Shown in pieces: positions 26,302-33,864 of a stretch of DNA of 39,919 bases. The position numbers and the translations under genes were made by a program. Origin of the DNA: Streptococcus moroccensis. GTDB taxonomy: Bacteria > Bacillota > Bacilli > Lactobacillales > Streptococcaceae. Under the pieces are notes generated by a model that saw only the letters and a program-made list of their open reading frames with translations, was not told the DNA's origin and did not search any database. Within the stretch, counting starts at the first letter, position 1, and every line of letters starts with the position of its first letter. The DNA lies in the NCBI RefSeq assembly GCF_030812835.1, contig NZ_JAUSTM010000020.1, positions 1 through 39,919 on the forward strand, in the 5' to 3' direction.

Positions 26302-27120
26302 ATGGAATTTGTCATAGAAGTAAAAAACTTAAAAAGGTGTTATACATCACCTCAGGGCCTGTTTAGAAAAAAGGAAAAATCAGTGGTTGCTGTTGATGAT
26401 TTGTCTTTTAAGGTTAAAAAGGGAGAGATTTTTGGATTACTGGGTCAAAATGGTGCTGGAAAATCTACTACGATTAAGATTTTATCAACTATGTTACTGC
26501 CAACAGCTGGTCAAGTCTCTATCTTGGGCTATGATATTTACAAAGAGGAAAAGAAGATTCGAGAGAATATTAATTTTGTCTTTGGTGGCGAGAGGAGTTT
26601 GTACTTTAGACTTACTGCCAAAGATAATCTTGCATATTTTGCAGACCTTTATAAGATTCCTAGGAGAAAACAAGATAGTTTAGTTTCGGATTTATTAAAT
26701 CTCGTTGGCTTGTCACATGTGCCGGATAGACGGGTGGAGACTTTTTCAAAAGGCATGAAACAACGGTTACAGATAGCGCGAGCATTGTTAAATGATCCTG
26801 AGATTATTTTCCTAGATGAACCTAGTATTGGCCTCGATCCAGTTGGGGCTTTGGAATTAAGACAGTTGATTAAAAAATTGGCTGAGCAAGGCAAGACCGT
26901 ACTGTTAACAACGCATTACATGGCTGAAGCTGAAGAATTATGCGATCGGATTGCTATTATCGATAAAGGTCAGATGCTGACATGTGGGACTATGGAGGAA
27001 CTGAGCTGTGAAATAACTCGTTCTGAAAAAGAAGCAATTCTTGCTGCAAAACGCCAACATCATAGTGACATGGAAATCACGTTAGAAGATATTTATGTCA
27101 CGTTAGTAGAAAGGTCTTGA
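26302..27120 (+). CDS. ABC-2 type transporter ATP-binding protein
   Basis: 272 residues. Walker A GQNGAGKST, Q-loop region NINFVFGGERSLYF, signature FSKGMKQRLQIARALL and Walker B IIFLDEPSIGLDP with the H-loop TTHYMAEAEEL are all present, so the ATPase should be active. It resembles DrrA/NatA-type subunits of drug, lipid or peptide exporters. Start at ATG 26302 with AAAGGGG upstream. It leads a three-gene operon with two permeases. Exported substrate unknown. Confidence 0.92.
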   Translation: MEFVIEVKNLKRCYTSPQGLFRKKEKSVVAVDDLSFKVKKGEIFGLLGQNGAGKSTTIKILSTMLLPTAGQVSILGYDIYKEEKKIRENINFVFGGERSLYFRLTAKDNLAYFADLYKIPRRKQDSLVSDLLNLVGLSHVPDRRVETFSKGMKQRLQIARALLNDPEIIFLDEPSIGLDPVGALELRQLIKKLAEQGKTVLLTTHYMAEAEELCDRIAIIDKGQMLTCGTMEELSCEITRSEKEAILAAKRQHHSDMEITLEDIYVTLVERS

Positions 27121-27893
27121 TGATGAAGGTTATTTTATCCAGTGCAGTTGTGCATATGAAGCAGGCTTTTTCAAGGAGCATGTTTCGATACTGTATTTTT
27201 TTGAATCCTCTTTGTAACGCCATACTTTTGGGACTCATGTATTCTGAAAAATCTGATGCTGAATTTACGCTATATGCCATTTTAGGAACTTCCTTGACCT
27301 CATTTTGGACGATTATTTGTTTTTCATCTGCTGCAGATATTTACAGGGAAAAGTATCTGGGAACCATGCCCGTCTTGTTTACTGCTCCAGCTGGTTTTAA
27401 GAAGGTTATTTTTGGGAAATTACTAGGGAACAGCCTTTGGGGCCTGATAGCTTTTGCTCTGAATATTTTCTTTGTCTTGTTTTTCTTTGCTCGAAAAATA
27501 GAAGCACAGCATTCCGGAGTTTTAATAGGTATTTTGTTGATTGGTGTGCTCACGTTTGTGAGCTTGGGCATGTTGATGTGTTCTGCTTTTACCCTGTCAA
27601 GGGTGGCACAATTATTGATGAATACGATTGAGTACCCCTTGATGCTATTGACAGGAATGGTTTTTCCGATTACGGTTTTTTGGAAACCCATTCAAATCCT
27701 CTCTCATCTCTTGTCTCCAACTTGGGTGATGCGAGGCTTTGAATTAGCGGTTTATGGTGGCACTCCTAAGGCTATAGTGACAGTTGTGATAATTCTCTTG
27801 ATTTTGACAATGGTTAATTTTGGTCTAGCCTATATTTTGTTTATCAGAATTGAAGATCGTTGTCGTGTTGATGCGAGTTTGGAGGTGTTCTAA
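27120..27893 (+). CDS. ABC-2 type transporter permease (first)
   Basis: About 257 residues with six hydrophobic segments, for example the block SLWGLIAFALNIFFVLFFFA and MLLTGMVFPITVFWKPIQILSHLLSPTW, the ABC2_membrane pattern. The start is ATG 27120 (overlapping the ATPase stop TGA) or ATG 27123; AAAGGT lies upstream. It probably forms a heterodimeric channel with the next protein. Confidence 0.85.
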   Translation: MMKVILSSAVVHMKQAFSRSMFRYCIFLNPLCNAILLGLMYSEKSDAEFTLYAILGTSLTSFWTIICFSSAADIYREKYLGTMPVLFTAPAGFKKVIFGKLLGNSLWGLIAFALNIFFVLFFFARKIEAQHSGVLIGILLIGVLTFVSLGMLMCSAFTLSRVAQLLMNTIEYPLMLLTGMVFPITVFWKPIQILSHLLSPTWVMRGFELAVYGGTPKAIVTVVIILLILTMVNFGLAYILFIRIEDRCRVDASLEVF

Positions 27894-28682
27894 ATGGAAA
27901 AGATAGCTCGTTTTTTGAGGCGTATTCTGATTTCGTATAAGCAAAATGCGATCACTTCTGATTGGAAAGCCTATCTTTTATTTGATCTTATTCCACCTGT
28001 ATCGCAGACCTTATTTTTCTCTTTGGTGGCGCACTATATTTATGGTCCAGTGCAACTCAAAAAATGGATGATAGGGAATGCTATTTTGATGGCATCTTTT
28101 ACAGCCTTGTTTGGTGTTGGGACCCAGCTTGTGACTGAAAAGTATCATGGGACACTTAGTTTGGTAATGGCCTCAAAGACAAGATTGCACGAAGTGCTGT
28201 TATCCAGTACTATCAGTGCCATGGCTTTTAGCTTGATTTCTGTCTCTCTAGGGTTATCTTTGGTCAGTCTGCTCTTAGGGATTTCATGGACGCTTGAGCT
28301 TATCTTAGCTTTTGCAGTCATTTTGCTAGTGGCGGTTTTTGTGGCCATGAGCTTTGGTTATGTTTTTTCCTGTTTGATTCTAGTGACAAGTGAGACCAAT
28401 ATGATTTTAAATGTGACGAGTCGGATCCTACTTATTTTTACCGGAGCTAATTTTCCAATTGAGCGATTACCTATTGGGTTACAAGGCATTTCGCGATTTC
28501 TTCCGCTAACGCGAACTATACAGGTAGCTCAAGCTGTGATAGAGGGGGATGTTCTAAGTGCTCACTATCAACTTCTTGGGGAAGAAGTACTTGTTGGTAT
28601 CGTTTTTATCCTATTAGGGGCTTTCTTAATGACAGTGATGGAGCGACAGGCACGAAAAACTGGCCGTATGGAATTTGTATAG
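27894..28682 (+). CDS. ABC-2 type transporter permease (second)
   Basis: 262 residues, about six membrane segments. ANFPIERLPIGLQGISRFLPLTRTIQVAQAVI is the typical C-terminal re-entrant region of ABC-2 permeases. The ATG directly follows the TAA of the first permease, with GGAGGTG upstream inside that gene. It completes a one-ATPase, two-permease exporter. Confidence 0.86.
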   Translation: MEKIARFLRRILISYKQNAITSDWKAYLLFDLIPPVSQTLFFSLVAHYIYGPVQLKKWMIGNAILMASFTALFGVGTQLVTEKYHGTLSLVMASKTRLHEVLLSSTISAMAFSLISVSLGLSLVSLLLGISWTLELILAFAVILLVAVFVAMSFGYVFSCLILVTSETNMILNVTSRILLIFTGANFPIERLPIGLQGISRFLPLTRTIQVAQAVIEGDVLSAHYQLLGEEVLVGIVFILLGAFLMTVMERQARKTGRMEFV

Positions 28683-28697
28683 CGTCTGTGATAGCTG

Positions 28698-28727
28698 AAC
28701 CAGTCGGAACTTTCGGCTGGTTTTTTA
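28698..28727 (+). terminator. Terminator of the ABC exporter operon
   Basis: AACCAGTCG (28698-28706) and CGGCTGGTT (28714-28722) pair over nine positions with one G-U, followed by a T-run. Confidence 0.8.
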
Positions 28728-28822
28728 GTTGGGCTCGTTTTGAAAAGAACTTGCCTTTTCTAGCTTAAATCATGGTATACTGTTATCAAAACATGGTGTG
28801 ACGACCTCTTGAAAGGAGCCTC

Positions 28823-29101
28823 ATGTATACCATCCATTTATCAAAAAGGGCCAAAGCAGATATGAAGCAACTCCGAGCTGCCAAGCTAGAGGGGAAGTTA
28901 AATAGGCTTTTGGCCGTGATTGAGCAGGACCCTTATGCCTCAAATCCTGCTGTTGAAAAATTAGAACCCAATCTCTATGCTAGACGTCTGTCGCAAAAAC
29001 ACCGGTTGGTCTATCTGGTCAATGATGCGCTCAAGGCCATTTTGGTGGTTAGCGTTTGGTCGCATTATGACTTTTACCACGGGCAGTCGTTTGATTGGTA
29101 A
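28823..29101 (+). CDS. YoeB/Txe-family ribosome-dependent mRNA interferase, no antitoxin beside it
   Basis: 92 residues. ARRLSQKHRLVYLV and the C-terminal WSHYDFY fit Txe/YoeB toxins; the catalytic set of YoeB (E46, R65, H83, Y84) is matched by E45 or E48, R61, H81 and Y82, so it looks active. YoeB genes normally overlap an upstream yefM antitoxin gene. Here the 140 bp upstream hold only a terminator, an extended -10 (TGGTATACT at about 28773-28781) and AAAGGAG; the downstream gap is also empty. It may be neutralised by an antitoxin in trans or by a non-protein control. Confidence 0.85.
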   Translation: MYTIHLSKRAKADMKQLRAAKLEGKLNRLLAVIEQDPYASNPAVEKLEPNLYARRLSQKHRLVYLVNDALKAILVVSVWSHYDFYHGQSFDW

Positions 29102-29144
29102 CCACGGCCCTAAACTGTTCTTGTTTAGACTTTAAAAAGACGAC

Positions 29145-29179
29145 AAAACCTACTATCTGTTTCCAAATAGTAGGTTTTT
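29145..29179. terminator. Bidirectional terminator between the toxin and zwf
   Basis: AAAACCTACTAT (29145-29156) and ATAGTAGGTTTT (29167-29178) pair perfectly over 12 bp and are flanked by A- and T-runs, serving both convergent genes. Confidence 0.85.
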
Positions 29180-29191
29180 GCATTTAGGCGT

Positions 29192-30691
29192 TTAATCTAG
29201 CAAGCCATGCTCTCGGTACCACTCATCAGGATGCCAGTACCATTGCGTATCAAAGGCTTCCAGCATATCAAAGGCTGCTTGTGGTCCCATGGTGCCAGCA
29301 GGATAAGTGTGGAGAGGGACAGTATTGTCTTTCCAGAGTTTAACTACACGATCAATCAATGCCCAGCTGGCTTTAACTTCGCGCCAGTGGCTGAAGTTGG
29401 TTGAATCACCATTAAGGGCGTCAAACATTAGTTTCTCGTATGCTTCAGGCGAGTTAGCAGTCGCTTGGCCAGAATGGCGGAATTTCAGATCGACAGGTGT
29501 GATATTAAAGTCAGTACCCACTTGTTTTCCGTTGATGTGAAGAGAGAAGCCTTCTGTCGGCTGGATATAAATGGTTAGCACATTTTGTTCAAACTCTTGA
29601 CCAAAAATATTCTCTGTGGGTTTGAAGATAATGTTCACACGAGTGCCTTTTTCGGTCATGCGTTTTCCTGTGCGGAAGAAGAAGGGCACATTCTTAAACC
29701 GTTCAGTGTCAACAAAGAAGGTACCAGCCGCAAATGTCTCTGTTTGCGAGTTTTCAGAGACATTTGGCTCATCGAGATAGCCGATGTAGTCGTGCTTGTT
29801 GATACGACCAGCAGCATATTGCCCGCGGACAAAGTTTTTCTTCAGATCCTCATCAGACTGGTGACGGAGATTTTCAAAAACCTTGATTTTTTCCTGACGG
29901 ATGGCATGTTCATCGAAGGTTTCAGGCTTATCCATCGCCAAGATGGAGAGCAATTGCAAGGTATGGTTTTGGACCATGTCTTTGAGGGCACCAGACGTGT
30001 CATAATAGCCTGCACGTTCCTCAACACCGATGCTTTCGGCAAATGTAATCTGGATATTATCGATGTATTGGTTGCTCCACATTTGCTCGAAAATGGGGTT
30101 AGCAAAGCGAACCGCAAAGATATTTTGCACCATTTCTTTTCCGAGATAGTGGTCAATGCGGTATATCTGATTTTCGTCAAAAGCTTCCGATAATTCCTGA
30201 TTCAGTTGTTCTGCTGTTTCTAAGTCCGTTCCAAAAGGTTTTTCAATGATTAAGCGTTCAAAACCTTGACCGTCTACAATCTGTTCTGACTTGAGATGCT
30301 TGGCAATAGTCCCAAAAAATTCAGGAGCCATGGATAAGAAGAAGATTTTATTCCCTTCTGTAAAATACTGTTCTGCTAGCTCATCCTGTAGTTTCTTCAA
30401 AGACTGGTAATGCGCTGTGTCGTTAACATCATGGCTTTGGTAGTAGAAGTGGCTAGCAAATTCCGCTGCTTGACGTGGGTTGTCAGGAAGTTCTCCGAGT
30501 GATTCAATGACGACTTCTTCGAAGTATTCCTTGGTCCATGGACGTCGTGCAGTTCCGATGACTGCAAAGTTTTCCGCCAAATGGCCTGATTTATAGAGGC
30601 GAAAAAGGGCGGGGTAGAGCTTGCGTTTTGCAAGGTCTCCACTAGCTCCAAAAAAGGTAAAAAGTACTTTTGCTGGCATAGTCGTTTCCAT
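29192..30691 (-). CDS. zwf: Glucose-6-phosphate 1-dehydrogenase
   Basis: About 499 residues. N-terminal FGASGDLAKRKLYPALF is the NADP-binding motif; RIDHYLGKEMVQN is the G6PDH active-site signature with its Lys and His; the C-terminal HTYPAGTMGP region is typical. It oxidises glucose-6-phosphate to 6-phosphogluconolactone, feeding NADPH and pentoses. The start is unclear: TTG at 30700, ATG at 30691 and ATG at 30679 are in frame and none has a good Shine-Dalgarno site; I take 30691. A hairpin (30703-30729) lies right before it. Confidence 0.95.
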   Translation of the reverse strand: METTMPAKVLFTFFGASGDLAKRKLYPALFRLYKSGHLAENFAVIGTARRPWTKEYFEEVVIESLGELPDNPRQAAEFASHFYYQSHDVNDTAHYQSLKKLQDELAEQYFTEGNKIFFLSMAPEFFGTIAKHLKSEQIVDGQGFERLIIEKPFGTDLETAEQLNQELSEAFDENQIYRIDHYLGKEMVQNIFAVRFANPIFEQMWSNQYIDNIQITFAESIGVEERAGYYDTSGALKDMVQNHTLQLLSILAMDKPETFDEHAIRQEKIKVFENLRHQSDEDLKKNFVRGQYAAGRINKHDYIGYLDEPNVSENSQTETFAAGTFFVDTERFKNVPFFFRTGKRMTEKGTRVNIIFKPTENIFGQEFEQNVLTIYIQPTEGFSLHINGKQVGTDFNITPVDLKFRHSGQATANSPEAYEKLMFDALNGDSTNFSHWREVKASWALIDRVVKLWKDNTVPLHTYPAGTMGPQAAFDMLEAFDTQWYWHPDEWYREHGLLD

Positions 30692-31008
30692 TTCATTCAA
30701 GGTGATGTCTCAGAGAAATCCAGACATCAGGCACTACTAACGGATAATATCCTAAGAAGGGATTTAGGCCATGGGGTAGCGTGACGGTGAATTTCGATGA
30801 GTATGAGCCATTATGCTCTATTGTTTTCTATTTTACCATAAATTGTCAGAAAATTTATCATTTTGCATGCGAATCGTTAAAAATTCCTTAAAATACTGCC
30901 ATTTTCCTGAAAGGAAACTTAAAGCATTTTAAAAAAGGCTGTTTTTTAAAAAAACTTTTAGAAAAGTACTTTAGACTGATTGCAATCAAAAGAAAGAGAG
31001 GACAGGAC
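30692..31008. other. Divergent intergenic region with zwf leader
   Basis: No gene seen. On the minus strand an extended -10 (TGGTAAAAT, -10 at 30830-30835) would start a leader of about 130 nt before zwf, containing the hairpin TGATGTCT/AGACATCA (30703-30710 with 30722-30729). On the plus strand an A/T-rich stretch with the candidate promoter at 30945-30977 serves the GT2-GtrA gene. Confidence 0.5.
30945..30977 (+). promoter_or_regulatory. Weak CiaR-like direct repeat and -10 before the GT2-GtrA gene
   Basis: TTTAAA (30945-30950), five bases, TTTTAG (30956-30961), ten bases, then TAGACT (30972-30977). The spacing is that of CiaR-activated promoters (TTTAAG-N5-TTTAAG-N10 to -10) but both hexamers deviate, and the region is A/T-rich, so chance is possible. 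Confidence 0.35.
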
Positions 31009-32118
31009 ATGTCTAAAGCACCTATCATTTTAATTCCATCTTATCGTCCTGATCAAAAATTAGTTAATACCTTAAAGGAGCTACGTTTCATCAGTTCCCA
31101 ACCCATTGTTGTTGTGGATGACGGCAATACAAGCACCTCTGAAAAAAATTTATTCTTGAAACTCAGCAACCTGAAAGATGTTCATATTGTGCACCATGCT
31201 GAAAATCGTGGGAAAGGCGCTGCTTTAAAAACAGGTTTTAAGTATATTTTGAACCACTTTCCTGAGGCGGTTGGTGTGGTGACAGCAGATGCGGATGGCC
31301 AGCATTCGCCATCAGATGTGTTAAAAGTTTCTGAGCAGCTCTTAAAAACGCCAGAAGCACTTGTCTTAGGAATGCGGGAATTCTCAGGCGATGATGTTCC
31401 TTTTAGAAGCCGATTTGGGAATGAAGTGACAGCCTTTATTTTTAAACTATCAACAGGTATTTCCTGTCCTGATACGCAAACCGGACTAAGAGGTCTTTCA
31501 CGACAAGAAATGATCCACGCTATGGCTGTAAAAGGCGATCGTTTCGAATACGAAATGAATCAACTGCTAGATTCAGCCCGTCGTAAAACAACCTTTACGC
31601 GTGTTCCGATTGAAACCATCTACATTGATGACAATGCGACCAGTCACTACAATCCTATTAAAGATTCAATCAAAATTTTAAGTGCGATTTTTAAGTTTAT
31701 GTTGGCGTCCTCAGTAGGAACAGTTGTCGATCTCAGTCTCTTTTTCCTTTTGGCAGGTTTTGCTTTTCCTGCTACGGTAACTGGGATTTTATGGGCAACG
31801 GTTATCTCCAGAGTTATTTCTGGAATAGTTAACTATACGATTAACGTCAAATGGGTATTTGGGTCTAAGAATGATAAAGGGACCTTTTTACGTTATGGCC
31901 TCTTATTCTTAGGACTTATGGCTCTAAGTGCTATTCTAGTGGCAGGTACCAGCCAAGTCTTTGGCTATCATTTCTTTTTAAAACTGATTATTGATACCTT
32001 CTTGTTTATCATCTCCTATAAAGTGCAACAAGAGTTCGTTTTTAAACCTCAACAAAGACTGCCTCTGGTAAAGACGGCTAACCAAATACGACCATCCATT
32101 ACTCAGAAGCTTGGGTAA
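31009..32118 (+). CDS. Glycosyltransferase family 2 fused to a GtrA-like membrane domain
   Basis: 369 residues. Residues 1 to about 215 are a GT-A glycosyltransferase of the dolichyl/undecaprenyl-phosphate glycosyltransferase type: PIILIPSYRPD, VVDDGN, NRGKGAALKTGF and the metal site TADADGQH. Residues about 230-350 have four membrane segments (FMLASSVGTVVDLSLFFLLAG, NYTINVKWVF) of the GtrA family, thought to flip polyprenyl-linked sugars. The fusion suggests synthesis and export of a lipid-linked sugar for surface modification. It precedes, in the same direction, the VTC/DUF4956 operon. Confidence 0.88.
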   Translation: MSKAPIILIPSYRPDQKLVNTLKELRFISSQPIVVVDDGNTSTSEKNLFLKLSNLKDVHIVHHAENRGKGAALKTGFKYILNHFPEAVGVVTADADGQHSPSDVLKVSEQLLKTPEALVLGMREFSGDDVPFRSRFGNEVTAFIFKLSTGISCPDTQTGLRGLSRQEMIHAMAVKGDRFEYEMNQLLDSARRKTTFTRVPIETIYIDDNATSHYNPIKDSIKILSAIFKFMLASSVGTVVDLSLFFLLAGFAFPATVTGILWATVISRVISGIVNYTINVKWVFGSKNDKGTFLRYGLLFLGLMALSAILVAGTSQVFGYHFFLKLIIDTFLFIISYKVQQEFVFKPQQRLPLVKTANQIRPSITQKLG

Positions 32119-32206
32119 CTGGTCACCTCTATCATTTCATGGGTAGTTTTGGTATCTAGGTTGATTGGAGTAGGAGAGAGTTTCTCAAACCTTAAAGAAT
32201 ACTTAC

Positions 32207-32261
32207 TTTAAGATTTGTTCAAGAAAAAATTAAGAAACTTTCAAGAAAAGGACTGTAAACT
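32207..32261 (+). promoter_or_regulatory. Four 11-bp phased hexamers and -10: CiaR-type activated promoter
   Basis: TTTAAG (32207), TTCAAG (32218), ATTAAG (32229) and TTCAAG (32240) are spaced exactly 11 bp. Ten bases after the last hexamer is TAAACT (32256-32261) preceded by TG. The streptococcal response regulator CiaR binds TTTAAG-N5-TTTAAG and activates when the repeat lies about 10 bp before the -10; the first pair differs from this consensus by one base. OmpR-type binding in this arrangement is well supported, CiaR specifically is inferred. Confidence 0.65.
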
Positions 32262-32312
32262 TAGCTTATCAAAACGATACTACCTTTGAAAAAGTAGAAA
32301 TGAGGTGGCCAT

Positions 32313-33017
32313 ATGGCAAAAGATTTTTTTAAACGAAAAGAAAAAAAGTACGTTCTAACCCAATCTCAATTTGAGGCTTTCAAAGAGCTCTTGGAAGACA
32401 AGATGGAACGCGACCCCTATTATGTCACACAAAACAATACCATTTATTTTGACAATGACAATGATGAAATGATTGTGAATTCCATCCATGGAACGGACTA
32501 TAAATGTAAAGTCAGAGCTCGTCATTATGCAGGTACTGGCCAAACCTTCTTGGAAATTAAATCTAAGATTTATGGAACAGTTTTTAAGCGCCGCATTATC
32601 CTTACCTTGGAGCAATACAATGATTTCCTAGAAACAGGCCTTCTGCCAAAGAGTCAAATTGGACGTGAGATTAGTTATGTCTTTGAGGACAAAGAGCTTT
32701 ATCCTAAAATCTTTATCATATACAACAGGACTTCCTACAAGGCTAAAGAGGAACAGTCAGACTTAAGGATTACTTTTGATGAGGATTTACGTTCATCTAC
32801 ACATAACCTTGATATTACCCTTGACGAGGAGATGGTCCGTTATTTTGAAGAGCCCCGTATTATTATGGAAATTAAGACTAAGGAGGGAATGCCTCCATGG
32901 TTAGTCGATTACATCTCTAGCCATCACATTTACCCACAGTCCTTCTCTAAATACGGTAAAATTTTTACCAAAGCGAGATTAAGCCAGATCAGAAAGGAGC
33001 AACACGCTCATGTTTAA
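32313..33017 (+). CDS. VTC-domain (polyphosphate polymerase-like) protein
   Basis: 234 residues, a single VTC domain: FFKRKEKKYVLTQSQF at the start, TIYFDNDND, YKCKVRARHY, LEIKSKIYGTVFKRR and the C-terminal IIMEIKTKEGMPPW supply the basic and acidic residues that line the triphosphate tunnel in VTC4. In yeast this domain makes polyphosphate from ATP at the membrane. The SPX domain of eukaryotic VTC is absent. GAGGTGG lies before the ATG. The last eight bases overlap the DUF4956 membrane protein gene, so the two probably form a complex. The bacterial product is not established. Confidence 0.86.
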   Translation: MAKDFFKRKEKKYVLTQSQFEAFKELLEDKMERDPYYVTQNNTIYFDNDNDEMIVNSIHGTDYKCKVRARHYAGTGQTFLEIKSKIYGTVFKRRIILTLEQYNDFLETGLLPKSQIGREISYVFEDKELYPKIFIIYNRTSYKAKEEQSDLRITFDEDLRSSTHNLDITLDEEMVRYFEEPRIIMEIKTKEGMPPWLVDYISSHHIYPQSFSKYGKIFTKARLSQIRKEQHAHV

Positions 33018-33672
33018 TTCAGTCCTTACAGGTGGCATTACCGCCCAATCTCTTTTTATAACATCATGTGCCTCCATTGTTTTTGGTCTCGCCATTGCTT
33101 GGGTCCATACGAAGACTTCATCCTACTCGAAGAACTTTGCCATTACGCTGGTCACTTTACCTGTCCTGGTGCAATTTGTCATTATGATGACCTCAGGAAG
33201 CCTTGGGACAGGGGTAGCTATCATGGGGACCTTCAGCTTGGTGCGTTTTCGTTCCATGCCAGGAACGTCCCGTGAGTTGGTCAGTGTCTTTGCGGCCATG
33301 GCCGTTGGGCTCGTGACCGGTACCGGTTACGTAGGGTTTGCAGGCGTTGCGACGGTCATCATCGCCATCTTGCTCTTGACCCTTCATTTCACCAATCTCT
33401 TTGACCCTAGTGAGACAACGCAGTACCTGACCATTTCCATGCCTGAGGATGTCGAGCATGAGCAGGTGCTTCGCCCCGTTTTTGACGAATACCATGTCAA
33501 AGCGACTCTTGACAATATCCGTCTTAAAAACATGGGCTCAATCTTTGAGCTCAGCTATGACTTAGAATTGCCAAAAAATATGGACCGCAAGGCTTTCATC
33601 AATGACCTGCGTATCCGAAACCGTAATTTATCAATCATTCTAGGCAAAAACCCACTAAAAGGTGGATTGTAA
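33010..33672 (+). CDS. DUF4956 membrane protein
   Basis: 220 residues. Residues 1 to about 140 have four hydrophobic segments with the conserved loop GSLGTGVAIMGTFSLVRFRSMPGTSRELVSVFAAMAVGL, typical of DUF4956; residues about 140-220 form a cytoplasmic alpha/beta tail. DUF4956 genes are regularly found next to VTC-domain genes in Firmicutes. It could anchor the VTC protein or conduct its product across the membrane (inference). AAAGGAGC precedes the ATG. Confidence 0.85.
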   Translation: MFNSVLTGGITAQSLFITSCASIVFGLAIAWVHTKTSSYSKNFAITLVTLPVLVQFVIMMTSGSLGTGVAIMGTFSLVRFRSMPGTSRELVSVFAAMAVGLVTGTGYVGFAGVATVIIAILLLTLHFTNLFDPSETTQYLTISMPEDVEHEQVLRPVFDEYHVKATLDNIRLKNMGSIFELSYDLELPKNMDRKAFINDLRIRNRNLSIILGKNPLKGGL

Positions 33673-33724
33673 TAATAGAAAACGAGAAGTCAAAATGATT
33701 GTAGCCAACCGAAAGGAGCCTATC

Positions 33725-33817
33725 ATGACAACCAAAACACTAAAACGAACAGCTATTACCATTGCATGCTTAGCAACAATCCTAGCAGGTATCTATATCA
33801 TGCCCTATGATGGCTAG
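33725..33817 (+). CDS. Small 30-residue membrane peptide
   Basis: ATG at 33725 follows AAAGGAGCC at ideal distance; the frame closes with TAG at 33815. The product has a basic N-terminus (MTTKTLKRT) and one hydrophobic helix (AITIACLATILAGIYIM), so it is a probable single-pass inner-membrane peptide. It lies between DUF4956 and the lipoprotein gene in the same direction. It may be a subunit of the system or the shortened remnant of a longer protein. I do not recognise a family. Confidence 0.6.
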   Translation: MTTKTLKRTAITIACLATILAGIYIMPYDG

Positions 33818-33864
33818 TTTATAAGTTTGCCTATTGAGAACGAGATTTATCAAGGAGAAAAACG

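Noticed and set aside
28683..28822. Antitoxin gene upstream of the YoeB-type toxin
   Set aside because: The 140 bp are taken up by a terminator, promoter and ribosome site; no frame of antitoxin length exists in any reading.
29585..30193. Plus-strand frame of 202 residues opposite zwf
   Set aside because: It lies entirely antisense to the G6PDH coding sequence, whose motifs are intact; long antisense frames arise from its codon bias.
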